Part shown: one piece after another, positions 1 through 10,258 of the stretch
Numbering within the stretch: position 1 is the first letter of the stretch
Layout: each line of letters opens with the position of its first letter
Source: Eustoma russellianum
Lineage: Eukaryota > Streptophyta > Magnoliopsida > Gentianales > Gentianaceae
Assembly (NCBI GenBank): GCA_036186865.1
Contig: AP025049.1
Coordinates: 27,761,692-27,825,691 of the forward strand
Direction: 5' to 3'
Length of the DNA stretch: 64,000 nt
Program-made: the position numbers and the translations under genes
Notes under the pieces: generated by a model
Seen by the model: the letters and a program-made list of their open reading frames with translations, nothing else
The model's database searches: none
What the model was told of the DNA's origin: nothing

Positions 1-878
1 GTGTTCAATCTTTTCAGCCGTATGGAGCATGGTTGTAAGGTCGCGATAAGTAAGAAACGAGTCTTGGTGGCTTCTTCGGGTTCCTATAAGTTAGACCTTT
101 CCAACAAAATTTCTAACTCTTTGTAACACTCGTCTACACTTTTGGAACCTTGTCGTAAGTTTTGCACACTCGTGAAAATAGAACTCTCATAATTGTTTGG
201 GATAAAACGTTGTCTCATTTCAAACTTCATTTCTTCACAAATAGCAATTGGCGGTTGTCTTGTCTTAGTTCTATTTTGACACAAATTTGTCCACCAATTT
301 AGTGCATGACCAGAAAACTCAATAGAAGCGTACCTCACTTTTTGTAATTCACTGTAATTGGTACAAGAAAAGATTAAATCCACTTTTGTTTCTCATTCCA
401 AATATTCTTCTGCATTACTTTTACCATAAAACGTGGGAATATTTATTTTGGTTTTGAGAAAATCGTCATCTTGCGGGAAAAGGGGATTTTGGCGTCTTTG
501 GTAACCACGGGGAGGGTGGTCATCAAAGTCATAATCATCATGCTCATATGGAAGGTAATCATCATTGTACCTTCTTGGAGCGTACCTTCTTGGTTGTGTT
601 AGAGGAACAAACCTTCTTGCCTCGATGTGTGGTGGTCTAAGGTTGTCATCCTCAACTTCTTATAGGGGGTGACGCATAGGTTGTGGTAGGGGAACAACCC
701 TTCTTGTGCCATGGCCATCACTTGTCTTGTAGCTCCGTTCAACATCCTCCAATCGATGTTTGATCACCTCATTGTCATGCATGAGCTTCTTTAACATCTC
801 CAACATTTGTTGTTGCGTGGTGTCCACTGTCTCGGCATCCTTTGATTTGTTAGAAGCGGAATGAGTGTTGTTCTCTAT
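1..878 (-). pseudogene. gag: Family A gag, N-terminal part (copy A0), broken
   Basis: Gag (capsid precursor) start of a Ty3/gypsy element, read on the minus strand and cut by the window edge. It matches the gag of copies A1 (9178) and A2 (47721): a Q-rich start (NTQQQMLEMLKKLMHDNEV), an Arg/Asp-rich linker, then the capsid-type stretch (RYASIEFSGHALNWWTNLC, and RFIPNNYESS). The expected start codon at 876-878 reads ATA instead of ATG. In-frame stops are seen near 660, just above 383 (TGA), and at 84-86 (TAG). The last two also occur in A2. The leader next to it is cut short and runs straight into LTR sequence, so no primer site remains. Identity is sure; it cannot make an intact Gag. Confidence 0.85.
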
Positions 879-942
879 TTTACCTAAGGAATTGAAACGA
901 GAACAAAAAGAAAAGGAAAGAAGCAAACTAACACGAAGAGAA

Positions 943-1974
943 ACAATGTTTGAAAATTGAAAATTATTTGAATTCAAAACTAAAACAAATTCTAGCTAAA
1001 ATTTGAAATCTTGCAAGACATTATCCTCAATGTATCCAGCCATGTATGATGATGAAGATGGCGTTGGAGACTTGATTTTGATGTAGATGAAGTGGTTGGA
1101 ATTGAATTCAAAGGTTGGTTGAAGATTGAATTCAAATTGAATTTGAATTTGACTTCAAACTTGAATTCAATCTTTGAATTTTGATCTCACCTCTTTAGAT
1201 CTCCAAGTTGGTGTGGGAAGGGATGAAATGGCGTGTGGGAAGGTCTTCAAGTGGCTGAGATGTTGAATTCAAATGTTGGTTGGAGATTGAATTCAAATTG
1301 AACTTGAATTTGAATTCAAACTTGGATTCAACTTTGAATTGTGATCTCATCTTCCTTATCTTTCAAGTTGGCGTGGGAATGGATGGAGAAATAGGCTGAA
1401 ATCTTGTTGAAATTTAAGTCTCCAATTGGTTGAAACTTGAATTCAAATCATGGTTGAATTTAAATTCAAGTTTAACTTTGAATTTAAATTCAACTTGATT
1501 ATCCATCTTTGCACTAAAATGGCCGGCCCCCTTGTTGATATTTGGAGATGATTTTGATTTCAATTTGATCAAGAGATTCCATCTTGGACACATTTGAATT
1601 TGTCTTTGTTGAGACAAAAATTCTCTTCAAGACAACATTCCTTTTGTCTCCCTTTTTGCAACACACGCCTACCTTGCTCCTTTTTGGGCCTTCATTTCAT
1701 TTTGGATCTTCCATGTACCTAATTTACCTACAAAGGAACACATGAAACAAAGATCACAAGAAACAAGATAAAATTTAAAACACACATGCACACGCATAAC
1801 GTTCAAAGGGTGGGTTCAATGAAGTGAACCCATGGAACCTTAGGTTCATCTTGAACATGCTTATACAAGAAGGTTCCAACTTGATGACAAAGTTCTCTTG
1901 CCCTCCTTCTTGTCATAGGACCCTTGACCTCTTGACGGGATCCATGATCCTCATTGGACCCTTGATCCTCATCA
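943..1974 (-). mobile_element. Truncated family A LTR between an integrase end and a gag start
   Basis: Matches the A LTR (compare 3501-4946), including its runs of TTGAATTCAA-like palindromes. It begins on the minus strand at TGATGAGG (ends at 1974) right after a polypurine tract. The other end stops at about 943, in sequence that in complete LTRs lies some 55 bp before the TATA box. The promoter, R, U5, primer site and most of the gag leader are therefore missing. One LTR sits between the pol end of one internal region and the gag start of another. Confidence 0.8.
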
Positions 1975-2793
1975 ATCCCCCCTACTCAAAAGGATTCGTC
2001 CTGGAATAAAAAAGGTCATCAGTGAAAGGGGTGAGGTCAGCAACATTAAAAGTAGGTGAAATAGAACCATACGTTTTAGGAAGATCAAGGATGTATGCAT
2101 TGTCACCTATGCGTTTCAAAACTTTGAAAGGTCCATCTCCTCGAGGTAATAGTTTTGACTTTCGGTCATTGGGAAATCATTCTTTGCGCAAATGTAACCA
2201 CACTAAATCACCAGGTTTAAACACAACTCGTTTTTGATGTTTGTTAGCTCGTCTTTCATAAGCTTTATTTTTCTTTTCATGTTGTGTTTTAACTTGTTCA
2301 TGTATTTTCTTTATCTTTTCTGCTTTTTGTTTACCATCAGGACTTGAACATTCATGCACGGGAATAGAGATCAAATCAAGGGGAGACAAGGGATTAAAAC
2401 CATACACGATTTCAAATGGGCTATGCAAGGTACCGTGATGGACACTCCTATTGTATGCAAATTCTACATATGGTAAACAATCTTCCCAATGTTTAATATG
2501 TTTTTGCAAAATGGCATGCAAAAGTTGAGAAAGAGTACGATTAATGACTTCAGTTTGTCCATCAGTTTGTGGGTGTGCAGTGGTTGAAAACAACAATTGT
2601 GTACCAAGTTTAGCCCACAAAACGCGCCAAAAACGACTCAAAAATTTCGTATCTCTATCACTTACAATTGTACGTGGCATGCCATGCAATCTCACGATTT
2701 CTTTGAAGAACAAATCAGCGACATGTGTGGCGTCATCAACTTTCCTACATGCAATGAAATGTGATAGATCAACCACAACATAAATTCTATCGG
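1975..2793 (-). pseudogene. pol: Family A integrase C-terminal part (copy A0), truncated
   Basis: Integrase fragment of family A, nearly identical to A1 near 19080-19890. Visible parts are HFIACRKVDDATHVADLFF, the second catalytic Asp region (IVSDRDTKF), the Glu region (HPQTDGQTEVINRTL), then the C-terminal GPF-type module and the polypurine tract at 1975-1990. The 5' side ends abruptly at about 2793, where sequence turns into unrelated AT-rich DNA, so the first catalytic Asp, RNase H and RT are gone. The frame is shifted near 2180-2240 and a TAG lies just before the polypurine tract. Non-functional. Confidence 0.85.
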
Positions 2794-3307
2794 TGATTAT
2801 ATATATGTATATGCTTATGTGTGTGTACCGAATATATATACACATGAGTTATAATTATATTCTTTTTGTATGTTGTTGCTGTCGCATGAATGAGGGTCAA
2901 AAACTAAGGTATATACATGTGTAAAATATTGAGTACTCACGACTTAATATATATGTACATTAAATGTACAAGCACAATGTCTGAATGCTTGCTGGGAAAC
3001 TTAGATTTTAAATTGCAAAGGGGGGCAACACAAGTGCACAGAAGCCAATTCCTGTCTGCACTCAGTATATATTTTAAAGTGTAAATATAGGGTAGCAATT
3101 GAGCGGCGGTTGATTATATGTTTCGAAGAATTAAGAATTCGTTAGTTTGAAAAAAGAAAGAAAAGAAAATGATCGGTTAACCAAATTTTTTGGGCAAGTT
3201 TCTAAAAGGCGTAAATAAGGTGTAATTTAAGGAGTATGTTTTTTAAAACTTTTATACACATGTGTCTCCTTTGATTTATAAAATTGTCCTATTTTATTAT
3301 ATGTTAT

Positions 3308-3370
<63 letters not shown>

Positions 3371-3495
3371 GTATGCCAAATAGGAAAAAAACTAGAAAGC
3401 TATGAACAAATTATTTTAAGTAAGTCAAATTAACCTTTATTATTAGGTAATGGTGTTTATACTACAATTGTTTAGATTCGAGTCTAGAGAAGAAG
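2794..3495. other. Unclassified AT-rich DNA, no gene seen
   Basis: About 700 bp between the broken A0 integrase and a solo LTR. It holds a TA microsatellite and many short AT-rich words, with no convincing coding frame. Since the solo LTR at 3501-4946 has matching target duplications, this stretch and 4952 onward were once contiguous. It may be part of an old LTR, but I cannot prove that. Confidence 0.5.
3314..3366. repeat. (TA)n microsatellite
   Basis: About 26 uninterrupted TA units, directly visible. Likely length-variable. Confidence 0.95.
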
Positions 3496-3500
3496 GAAGT

Positions 3501-4946
3501 TGATGCGTGCAAGTCGTGGGCTCCAACAATTCCACCTTCCAAACGTCCTTCACAAAGGGGTAGGCCAAGGAAGAAGACTTCCCCTTGCTTCCTTAGTGAT
3601 AAAAACGTGTGGATCAAATGAGCAAGACCAACACTTCAAGATGGTCGTTGATCAGGCAAATCAATATGGCCGTCCTGGACGGCACCATTTAGCAATGGCA
3701 AAACCTTCATAATTCTCAACTTTGAAGGATCTTAACTTAGGTGTTTAATGCAAAACCAAGAAAACAAAGTCTCACACAAAGTGAAGAAAATATCAAGAAT
3801 TGTTATTCATCAAAAGTTGTCTTCCTAGGCGCCCAAAAGGCTCGATTTATAGGTTGAGATTGACGTCCTATCAGCCTTCAATGTCTAGAATTAATTCAAA
3901 ATAAAGCTAGCTAACAATGTTTCAAAATTGAAAATTATTTGAATTCAAAACTTAAACAAATTCTAGCTAAAATATGAAAATCTTGCAAGACATTATCCTC
4001 AATGTGTCCAGCCATGTATGATGATGAAGATGGTGTTGGAGACTTGATTTTGATGTAGATGAAGTGGTTGGAATTGAATTCAAAGGTTGGTTGAAGATTG
4101 AATTCAAATTGAATTTGAATTTGACTTCAAACTTGAATTCAATCTTTGAATTTTGATCTCACCTCTTTTGATCTCCAAGTTGGCGTGGGAAGGGATGAAA
4201 TGGCGTGCGGGAAGGTCTTCAAGTGGCTGAGATGTTGAATTCAAATGTTGGTTGGAGATTGAATTCAAATTGAACTTGAATTTGAATTCGAACTTGGATT
4301 CAACTTTAAATTGTGATCTCATCTTCCTTATCCTTCAAGTTGGCGTGAGAATGGATGGAGAAATCGGCTGAAATCTTCTTGAAATTTAAGTCTCCAATTG
4401 GTTGACACTTGAATTCAAATCATGGTTGAATTTAAATTCAAGTTTAACTTTGAATTTAAATTCAACTTGATTATCCATCTTTGCACTAAAATGGCCGGCC
4501 CCCTTGTTGATATTTGGAGATGATTTTGATTTCAATTTGATCAAGAGATTCCATCTTGGACACATTTGAATTTGTCTTCGTGTAGACAAACATTCTCTTC
4601 AAGACAACATTCTTTTTGTCTCTCTTTTTGAAACACACGCCTACCTTGCTCCTTTTTGGGCCTTCATTTTATTTTGGACCTTCCATGTACCTAATTTACC
4701 TACAAAGAAACACATGAAACAAAGATCACAAGAAACAAGATAAAATTGAAAACACACATGCACACGCATAACGTTCAAAGGGTGGGTTCAATGAAGTGAA
4801 AACATGGAACCTTAGGTTCATCTTGAACATGCTTATACAAGAAGGTTCCAACTTGATGACAAAGTTCTCTTGCCCTCCTTCTTGTCATAGGACCCGTGAC
4901 CTCTTGACGGGATCCTTGATCCTCATCGGACCCTTGATCATCATCA
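3501..4946 (-). mobile_element. Solo LTR of family A with TSD GAAGT
   Basis: A complete 1,446-bp LTR. On the plus strand it runs from TGATGCGTGCAAG to CATCATCA, i.e. TGATG...CATCA on its own strand. It is flanked by GAAGT at 3496-3500 and GAAGT at 4947-4951, a perfect 5-bp target duplication, with no internal region. This is the usual product of recombination between the two LTRs of one element. Small frames rich in Lys, Phe and Asn inside it are by-products of the TTGAATTCAA repeats. Confidence 0.95.
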
Positions 4947-4951
4947 GAAGT

Positions 4952-5951
4952 TAATTCGTTAAAAAGGTAGGTGCCGCTTCCCCCTCAAACGGGTGTGATT
5001 CATGCATGCTTTGATGGTATACTAATGTGTTTCGTTGATTTTTTTTGTTTAAGTTGTAAATTTTGTATATGTTGTAAAGCATGAGATATATTGTTCATGT
5101 TTACAATGTGCGTGTATGTGTGTGAATTTGGTGGTATGATTGAATCGAGGAAAAATACCCTTAAAGAATTGGGAAAAAAGGGAGAACTTTGGCCTTAGAA
5201 TACGTTCCTATAGACTAGAAATAGGAGAAAATGGGGGTTGGGATCGAAAAACGAATCGCAGCGGTGGAGCATGTGCTACATGTGCCGCTGAAAAGGCCGC
5301 ACGTGGGTTTCCACACGTTGCCACTGGTGGAACAACTAATAAATAAATAAAAAAATTAAATTAAGGCAGAGAAAAGGATGGCCAACGGACCGGACGGCTG
5401 GCCAGCGAGTCTGACCAAAGGCGGCCCTTTAACCTCTAAATAAAATGTATTGGGTCTAGCGGATCAGGCCAGAAAAATATAATTAAATGCCATAAAAATT
5501 CAAATAAATTCCAGAAAATATAAAAGGTTAAAAGTAAATTATTTCCACTTAATTTATGAAGTTTGGTAAATTTAAGTAATTAAAATAAATAGTAATAAAT
5601 ATAATTAAATAAGGGAAAAATAGGAACAATTAGTAGAAAATTCTAGAAAATTAATACAAGCTAAGGAAAAATAAGGGTGATGATAAATCACAACTTTCTA
5701 ATATTCAGAAAATTTACGAAACCAAATATTGAGCGCAGAGATGGTGAGGATGGGCGTACGGGCCCCAGGAGACTTTGTTGTTGCATTCATGGCATGTGCA
5801 TTGCATTTGGAGTGGGTTGAGATGTACGGGTCTCAGACGCTCAAGTAGAGTGGATCATGGTGTACGGGTCATGGGTACTCGGCCATGGTGGATCATGGTG
5901 TACGGACCATGGACATCAGTTATGATGGATCGTGGTGTACAGGCCACGAGC
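4952..5951. other. Unclassified repeat, left part of the A1 target
   Basis: About 1 kb continuing at 21339 on the other side of A1. It has a moderately GC-rich block (about 5230-5470), AT-rich sequence (5480-5710), and then a run of near-repeats that A1 interrupted. A 68-codon open frame at 5140-5346 has no recognisable domain and I do not call it a gene. General style resembles a plant gypsy LTR; this is inference. Confidence 0.4.
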
Positions 5952-5956
5952 ATCGG
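5845..5956 (+). repeat. Degenerate ~37-bp tandem repeat, continued beyond A1 at 21339
   Basis: Three diverged units are visible, each with a core like TGGATCATGGTGTACGG followed by a CATGG/CATCGG-type end. A fourth unit follows A1 (21339-21374, GGTGGATTGTAGTGTATGGG). A1 inserted at a unit boundary, and its ATCGG target duplication is part of the unit end. Confidence 0.7.
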
Positions 5957-6495
5957 TGATGAGGATCAAGGGTCCGATGAGGATCAAGGGCCCCATCAAG
6001 AGGTCAAGGGCCCTATGACAAGAAGGAGGGCAAGAGAACTTTGTCATCTAGTTGCCACCTTCTTGTATAAGCATGTTCAAGATGAACCTAAGGTTCCATG
6101 GGTTCACTTCATTGAACCCACTCTTTGAACATTGATGCATATGCGTGTGTGTTTTATTATCTTGTTCCTTGTGATCTTTGTTTTATGTCTTTTCTTTGAA
6201 GGTAAATTAGGTACATAAAAGTCCAAAATGAAATGGAGGCCCAAAATGAGCAAGATAGGCATGTATGGCAAAAAGGGAGACAAAAAAAGAATGTTGTCTT
6301 GAAGAGAATGTTTGTCTCCACAAAGACAAATTCAAATGTGTCCAAGATGGAATCTCTTGTTCAAATTGAAGTCAAAAATCATCTCCAACATACATCAAGG
6401 GGGCGGCCATTTTGAAGCAAATGGATGATGATCAAATTGAATTTAAGTTCAAAGCTAGACTTGAATTTAAAATTCAACCATGATTTGAATTCATG

Positions 6496-6747
6496 TCTCA
6501 ACCATTTGGAGATTTAAATTTCAAAAGGATTTTAGCCTAATCTCCATCCAGTCTCACGCCAACATGAAGGATAAAAGAAGGATAAATGCCAATTCAAATT
6601 GAATCCAAGTTTGAATTCAAGTCTCAACCAATTGGAGACTTAAATTTCAAAAGGATTTCAGCCTAATCTCCATCCAGTTTCATGCCAACATGAAGGATAA
6701 AAGAAGGATAAATGCCGATTCAAATTGAATCCAAGTTTGAATTCAAA
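6496..6747 (+). repeat. 126-bp tandem duplication present only in the A1 5' LTR
   Basis: Two adjacent copies, 6496-6621 and 6622-6747, each starting TCTCAACCA and ending near TTTGAATTCAA. The 3' LTR (near 20435-20560) and the other A LTRs have one copy. The 125-bp length difference between the LTRs is explained by it. Confidence 0.9.
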
Positions 6748-7162
6748 TTCAACTCAATTTTGAATTCAAACTTCAACCATCATTTGAATTCAATTCCAAG
6801 CATTTTATCATCATCAAAATCAGATTTCCAAGGTAAAAAGAAGCATCACACACGGCTGGAAGGGAAAGGATAAGCAAGAGCCAAAATTCAAAGTGAACCC
6901 AAATTCAAACTCAACTTGAATTCAAATTCAACCAACTCTTGAATTCAACTTCAAGTCTCATCCTACTTATCAAATCAGCTCCTCCAAGACAATATTTTGA
7001 CATCAAGCACGGCTGAATAGATGGAGATAATATCTTGCAAGATTTTAAGATTTTAGCTAGAATTTGTTTTAGCTTTGAATTCAAATAATTTTCAATTTTC
7101 AAACATTGGTAGCTAGCCTTATTTTGAATTAGTTCTAGACATTTTAAGGCTCAATCTCAGCC

Positions 7163-7170
7163 TATAAATA
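7163..7170 (+). promoter_or_regulatory. TATA box of the A1 5' LTR
   Basis: TATAAATA in CAGCCTATAAATAAAC, conserved in the 3' LTR (20979-20986) and A2 (45695-45702). A transcription start about 30 bp downstream is expected but not shown here. Confidence 0.7.
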
Positions 7171-7519
7171 AACCCTTTTGGGACGCCTAGGAGAACAAGT
7201 TCGATGAATAACAATTCTTGATATTTTCTTTCACTTTGTGTGAGACTTTGTTTTCTTGTGTTGCATTAAAAACCTACGTTAAGATCCTTCAAATTTGAGC
7301 ATTTTGAAGGTGTTGCCATTGCTTGAAGGTGCCGTCCAGGAGGGCCATATGGGTTTGCCTGATCAACGACCATCTTGAAGTGTTGGTCTTGCTCATTTTA
7401 ATCCACACGTTTTTTAATCACTAAAGAAGCAAGGGGAAGTCTTCTTCCTTGTGCCTAACCCTTTTGAAGGACGTTTGGAAGGTGGAATCGTTGGAGCCCA
7501 CGTTGTGCACGCATCAAAT

Positions 7520-7531
7520 TGGTATCAGAGA
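7520..7531 (+). other. Primer binding site of A1 (initiator-Met tRNA)
   Basis: TGGTATCAGAGA just after the 5' LTR, one base different from TGGTATCAGAGC at the same place in A2. This sequence pairs with the 3' end of plant initiator methionine tRNA, the primer used by many plant gypsy elements. Confidence 0.9.
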
Positions 7532-9177
7532 CCGGGTTACTCTATTCCACCATCTATCATTTCCTTTTCGTTTGAGTCTAGTCATTTCAATTTCAGTTGA
7601 GTCCTTCTTCTACCCCTCACTCTACACGCCATTGTCTTGCATTTCATACAAAAAAAATGTCAACTTTGTTTGGATCATTTGCACTTTGTTGAGTCTTGTT
7701 CTTCATCATTCTAGCATCATTTTTTTATATCCAACTTGTGCATCAAACATCTGAAATTTATCATTCAGACTTGAACAATTAGGGTTTGAGCATTTAGAGT
7801 ACATTCAGCCTTCTTTTTACTACAACCATCAGCCTGTAAAGCTACCTCGGTTTCAAATCATCTTGTTGCTACCAAAGCTTTTAGTTGGTGATGATTGTAT
7901 GCATCTTGTGATTCGCATTGTTATTGATTTCATGCTTTAATTCAAGTAGTCCTACGTGTTCTTGTCTTCATAGCCCATTTTCAACATCAAACACACCCTA
8001 AAATCATCCCACACCCCATGGCCAACCAGCACCCACCCCACCCCAACCCTAAAATTCACCAACCTGATCCCAAGCAACCCTATTTACACTCCCAACAAAA
8101 AGCCCCAAACCAATTTTACCAAAAACCATCAGAATCTAAAGATCCCAATTCATTCAAATAAACCCTAACCCTAGAATGTGAATTTTGGTTCAATTCTGTC
8201 CTACCCATAGCTATTATCCAAATTGACCACACAAATCATCAATTACCAACCCAAATAGTCCATTTACCCCGACCATTCAGTTCCCAAAACCCCATTCCGC
8301 AAATTTCCAAAACGTTCAAAAAACTCTAAATCAAAAAACCCTAACCCCAACCCAATTCGGCCCTACCCCTTCACTTTTCAAGGTTATTTTGTTGCAAGTC
8401 AAAGTTGCAAATTGCATTTTAAAGACCTTGCACTATTCTCTCCAAAAACGAAAGTGCTAAGTGCAAAATGCGTGAAATTTTAATTCTGCCCTAGTCCAAA
8501 AAAAAGAATCTGAACCTTGCTCAATTGAAACAGTACGGACGCAAAAGAAAAAAAAAACAACAAGAGAAAAGAAAAAGGGCAAAATGTTTGTGCATTACGT
8601 GGAAATTTTTTTTTGTGCACTTTGAGAACCTTGGATACCATATTTCCTTTTTACCCCATATTGCCGTCCCGCTATACCCTATTCTCCATCTCCGGATCTT
8701 CTTGAACAAATCACACACTTGGTTGCTCGATTATTGCATGACTTGAACCATTTTGTGGATAGTAAGTGCATAGAATCAAAATTAACTAAAGATTGCTCAC
8801 GGCAACCCTTAGTGCATCTTTGGTTCAGCCTTATACATAAATTTTGGTTGCTTATTTTCTTTGAATCTTAGTAGAAAGTTCAAGTTTGTTTCAATTTCTC
8901 TTGATCCTACTTTGATACTAATTGCTGCACCTTGCAAGCACAAAGGGAGAAACAAGTGGAGCTCGTTGTGAATTGGAGAAGCATTGGCAAAACACTTTCT
9001 TATTGATCATTTTGGACCTTCTTAACTTCAGATTATCCAAGAAGCAAAGTGGTAAGAGAGTGGAAAGAAGAGAAAGCGGAGTGTTCATAGTTTTTTTTTT
9101 ACTAATCCCTTAACGTTTGCTTGTCTTTGTGTTAGTTTGCTTCTTTCCTTTTCTTTCTGTTTCATTCCTTAGATAAA
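7532..9177 (+). other. 5' leader of A1, no gene seen
   Basis: About 1.65 kb between primer site and gag start. It is C-rich with several CCCTAA/CCCAAA words (7990-8340), then AT-rich. The same leader precedes gag in A2. Open frames here are short and not conserved between the two copies. A GTAAGAG word near 9050 and a CCTTAG word just before the ATG could bound a leader intron, but nothing else supports that. Confidence 0.7.
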
Positions 9178-10258
9178 ATGGAGAGCAGCAATCATTCTGC
9201 TTCTAGAAAGTCAAAGGAGGCCAAAATTGTTGACAATACACAACAACAAATGTTGGAAATGTTAAAGAAACTCATGCATGACAACGAAGTAATCAAACAT
9301 CGCTTGGAAGATGTTGAACGGAGCTACAAGACAAGTGATGGCCAGGGCACAAGCAGGGCCGTTCCCATGCCACCATCAAGGCGCCATCCCCCAGAAGAAG
9401 TTGAGGACGACAACCTTAGACCACCACACATCGAGGCAAGAAGGTTTGTTCTACCCACACAACCGAGAAGGTACGCTCCAAGAAGGTATAATGATGATTA
9501 CATTCCATTTGAGCATGATGATTATGACTTTGATGACCACCCTCCCCGTGGTTACCAAAGACGCCAAAATCCCCTTTTCCCGCAAGATGACGATTTTCTC
9601 AAAACCAAAATAAATATCCCCACGTTTAACGGTAAAAGTAATGCGGATGAATATTTAGAAAACAAAACTGGATTTAATCTTTTCTTGTACCAATTATAGT
9701 GAATTACAAAAAGTGAGGTACGCTTCTATTGAGTTTTCTGGTTATGCACTTAATTGTTGGACAAATTTGTGTCGAAATAGAACTAAGACAAGACAACCGC
9801 CAATTGCCACTTGGGAAGAAATGAAGTTTGAAATGAGACAACGTTTTATCCCAAACAATTGTGAGAGTTCTATTTTCACGAGTTTGCACAATTTACGACT
9901 AGGTTCCAAAAGTGTAGACGAGTATTATACAGAGTTGGAAATTTTGTTAGAAAGGTCAAACTTGCAGGAACCCGAAGAAGCCAACAAGGCTCGATTCTTA
10001 CATGGTTTAAACAGGGAGATTGCGCAAAGGGTTGACCTTCAACCTTATCTCGACCTCACAACCATGGTCCATATGGCAGAAAAGATTGAAAACTAATTAA
10101 AGGTACTTAGTTCCTCCAATTTCAATTCCAATTATCGTACTAATCAATCTTCATCAAGATTTCCCAGCAAGCCTTCAGGAACGGGAAGTTCACAGCCTAC
10201 AGGAGGCCAAACATATGACCAAGGAGCGTCGCAAAGGATGGACAATCATGTGCAATCC
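9178..10258 (+). pseudogene. gag: Family A gag, 5' part (A1), split by B1
   Basis: Capsid precursor. It starts at ATG 9178 (MESSNHSASRKSKEA), the same start as in A2. Residues 15-50 are Gln/Leu-rich and may form a coil; an Arg/Asp/Tyr-rich linker follows. The capsid domain continues in another frame from about 9700 (RYASIEFSGYALN, FEMRQRFIPNN, SVDEYYTELEILLERSN, ARFLHGLNREIAQRV). A 4-bp deletion near 9660 relative to A2 causes the shift, and a TAA stop follows at about 10094-10096 (EKIEN*), where A2 has CAA. B1 then interrupts the gene at 10259; the zinc knuckle lies beyond it at 16340. Confidence 0.9.

Larger units (their letters stand above)
5957..7516 (+). mobile_element. 5' LTR of A1
   Basis: 1,560 bp, TGATGAGGATC to CGCATCA, followed 3 bp later by the primer site. 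Longer than the 3' LTR (1,435 bp) because of a 126-bp tandem duplication. Rich in TTGAATTCAA-type palindromes between about 6430 and 6960. Confidence 0.93.

Noticed and set aside
4104..4589. Lys/Phe/Asn-rich frames (KFEFKFKFNLNS)
   Set aside because: Translation of the TTGAATTCAA repeats of the A LTR, not protein genes.
5140..5346. 68-codon open frame in GC-rich DNA
   Set aside because: No recognisable domain, no conserved relative in the window; lies in an unclassified repeat.
7990..8350. CCCTAA/CCCAAA words resembling plant telomere repeats (also 46540-46920)
   Set aside because: Scattered, not a tandem array; a compositional feature of the family A leader.
9050..9175. Possible leader intron before A1 gag (GTAAGAG...CCTTAG), also in A2
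   Set aside because: Non-coding context gives no frame test; only short consensus words support it.
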